A stretch of DNA of 6,531 nucleotides from the NCBI RefSeq assembly GCF_029933015.1, contig NZ_JAOZOZ010000087.1, positions 1 through 6,531 of the forward strand. Reading direction: 5' to 3'. The translations under genes and the position numbers were made by a program. Source of the DNA: Hydrogenimonas sp. (GTDB lineage: Bacteria > Campylobacterota > Campylobacteria > Campylobacterales > Hydrogenimonadaceae). Below the pieces are notes generated by a model, which saw only the letters and a list, made by a program, of their open reading frames with translations, was not told the origin of the DNA and did no database searches. Of the stretch, positions 6,487 to 6,531 are shown piece after piece. Within the stretch, counting starts at the first letter, position 1. Every line of letters starts with the position of its first letter.

Positions 6487-6531
6487 TCAGATATTTTCAG
6501 AGGAAGATTTGGGAAAGAAGCGTTTGATCAC
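6487..6531 (-). CDS. Possible last codons of an upstream minus-strand gene
   Basis: Reading the minus strand inward from the window edge gives 14 codons (VIKRFFPKSSSENI) and a TGA stop at 6489-6487. This is 63 nt upstream of the LPP20-like start and in the same direction, so it may be the C-terminus of a preceding gene. The stretch is too short to prove coding. The plus strand is also open here, with GAGGAAG before a TTG, so the opposite orientation is possible. Confidence 0.25.
   Translation of the reverse strand: MIKRFFPKSSSENI

Overview
The window looks like a piece of bacterial chromosome with ordinary housekeeping and envelope genes, dense coding, short intergenic gaps and fairly high GC. 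The best guess at origin is a GC-rich member of Campylobacterota (epsilonproteobacteria). The grounds are a MetG with one CxxC...CxxC knuckle and a C-terminal tRNA-binding domain, followed by an uncharacterised gene; an LPP20-like lipoprotein; and a promoter with a perfect -10 but no recognisable -35. This placement is inferred from protein style and gene order, and no genus is claimed.

Layout. Positions 1-1914 (+) hold most of metG, methionyl-tRNA synthetase, whose first codons lie before the window. After a 29-nt gap comes a 341-aa protein (1944-2969, +). Its N-terminus resembles the UDP-MurNAc-binding domain of MurE/MurF ligases, but it has no ATP-binding P-loop. Its end overlaps by 8 nt a ChaA/CAX-type cation/proton antiporter (2962-4128, +). 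These three genes are spaced like one transcription unit. A 206-nt intergenic region follows. It holds three consecutive short hairpins separated by GTCATT-type words (a REP-like cluster), an 8-nt direct repeat, a fourth small hairpin and a good -10 element. That promoter probably drives a TakP-like TRAP transporter solute-binding protein (4335-5429, +), which carries a combined twin-arginine and lipoprotein signal. Its stop overlaps, tail to tail by 11 nt, the stop of a minus-strand gene for a basic LPP20-like lipoprotein (5419-6423, -). Upstream of that gene is a perfect 10-bp inverted repeat, and at the window edge there may be the last codons of another minus-strand gene.

How the genes relate. 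The first three genes would be co-expressed (translation, a possible cell-wall-linked function, cation homeostasis), but no shared pathway is evident. The TRAP binding protein has no membrane subunits (DctQ/DctM) beside it, so its partners must lie elsewhere. I see no convincing new multi-gene system. The points most worth a second look are the apparently non-catalytic MurF-like protein, the orphan TakP-like Tat lipoprotein, the hairpin cluster and the inverted repeat before the lipoprotein gene.
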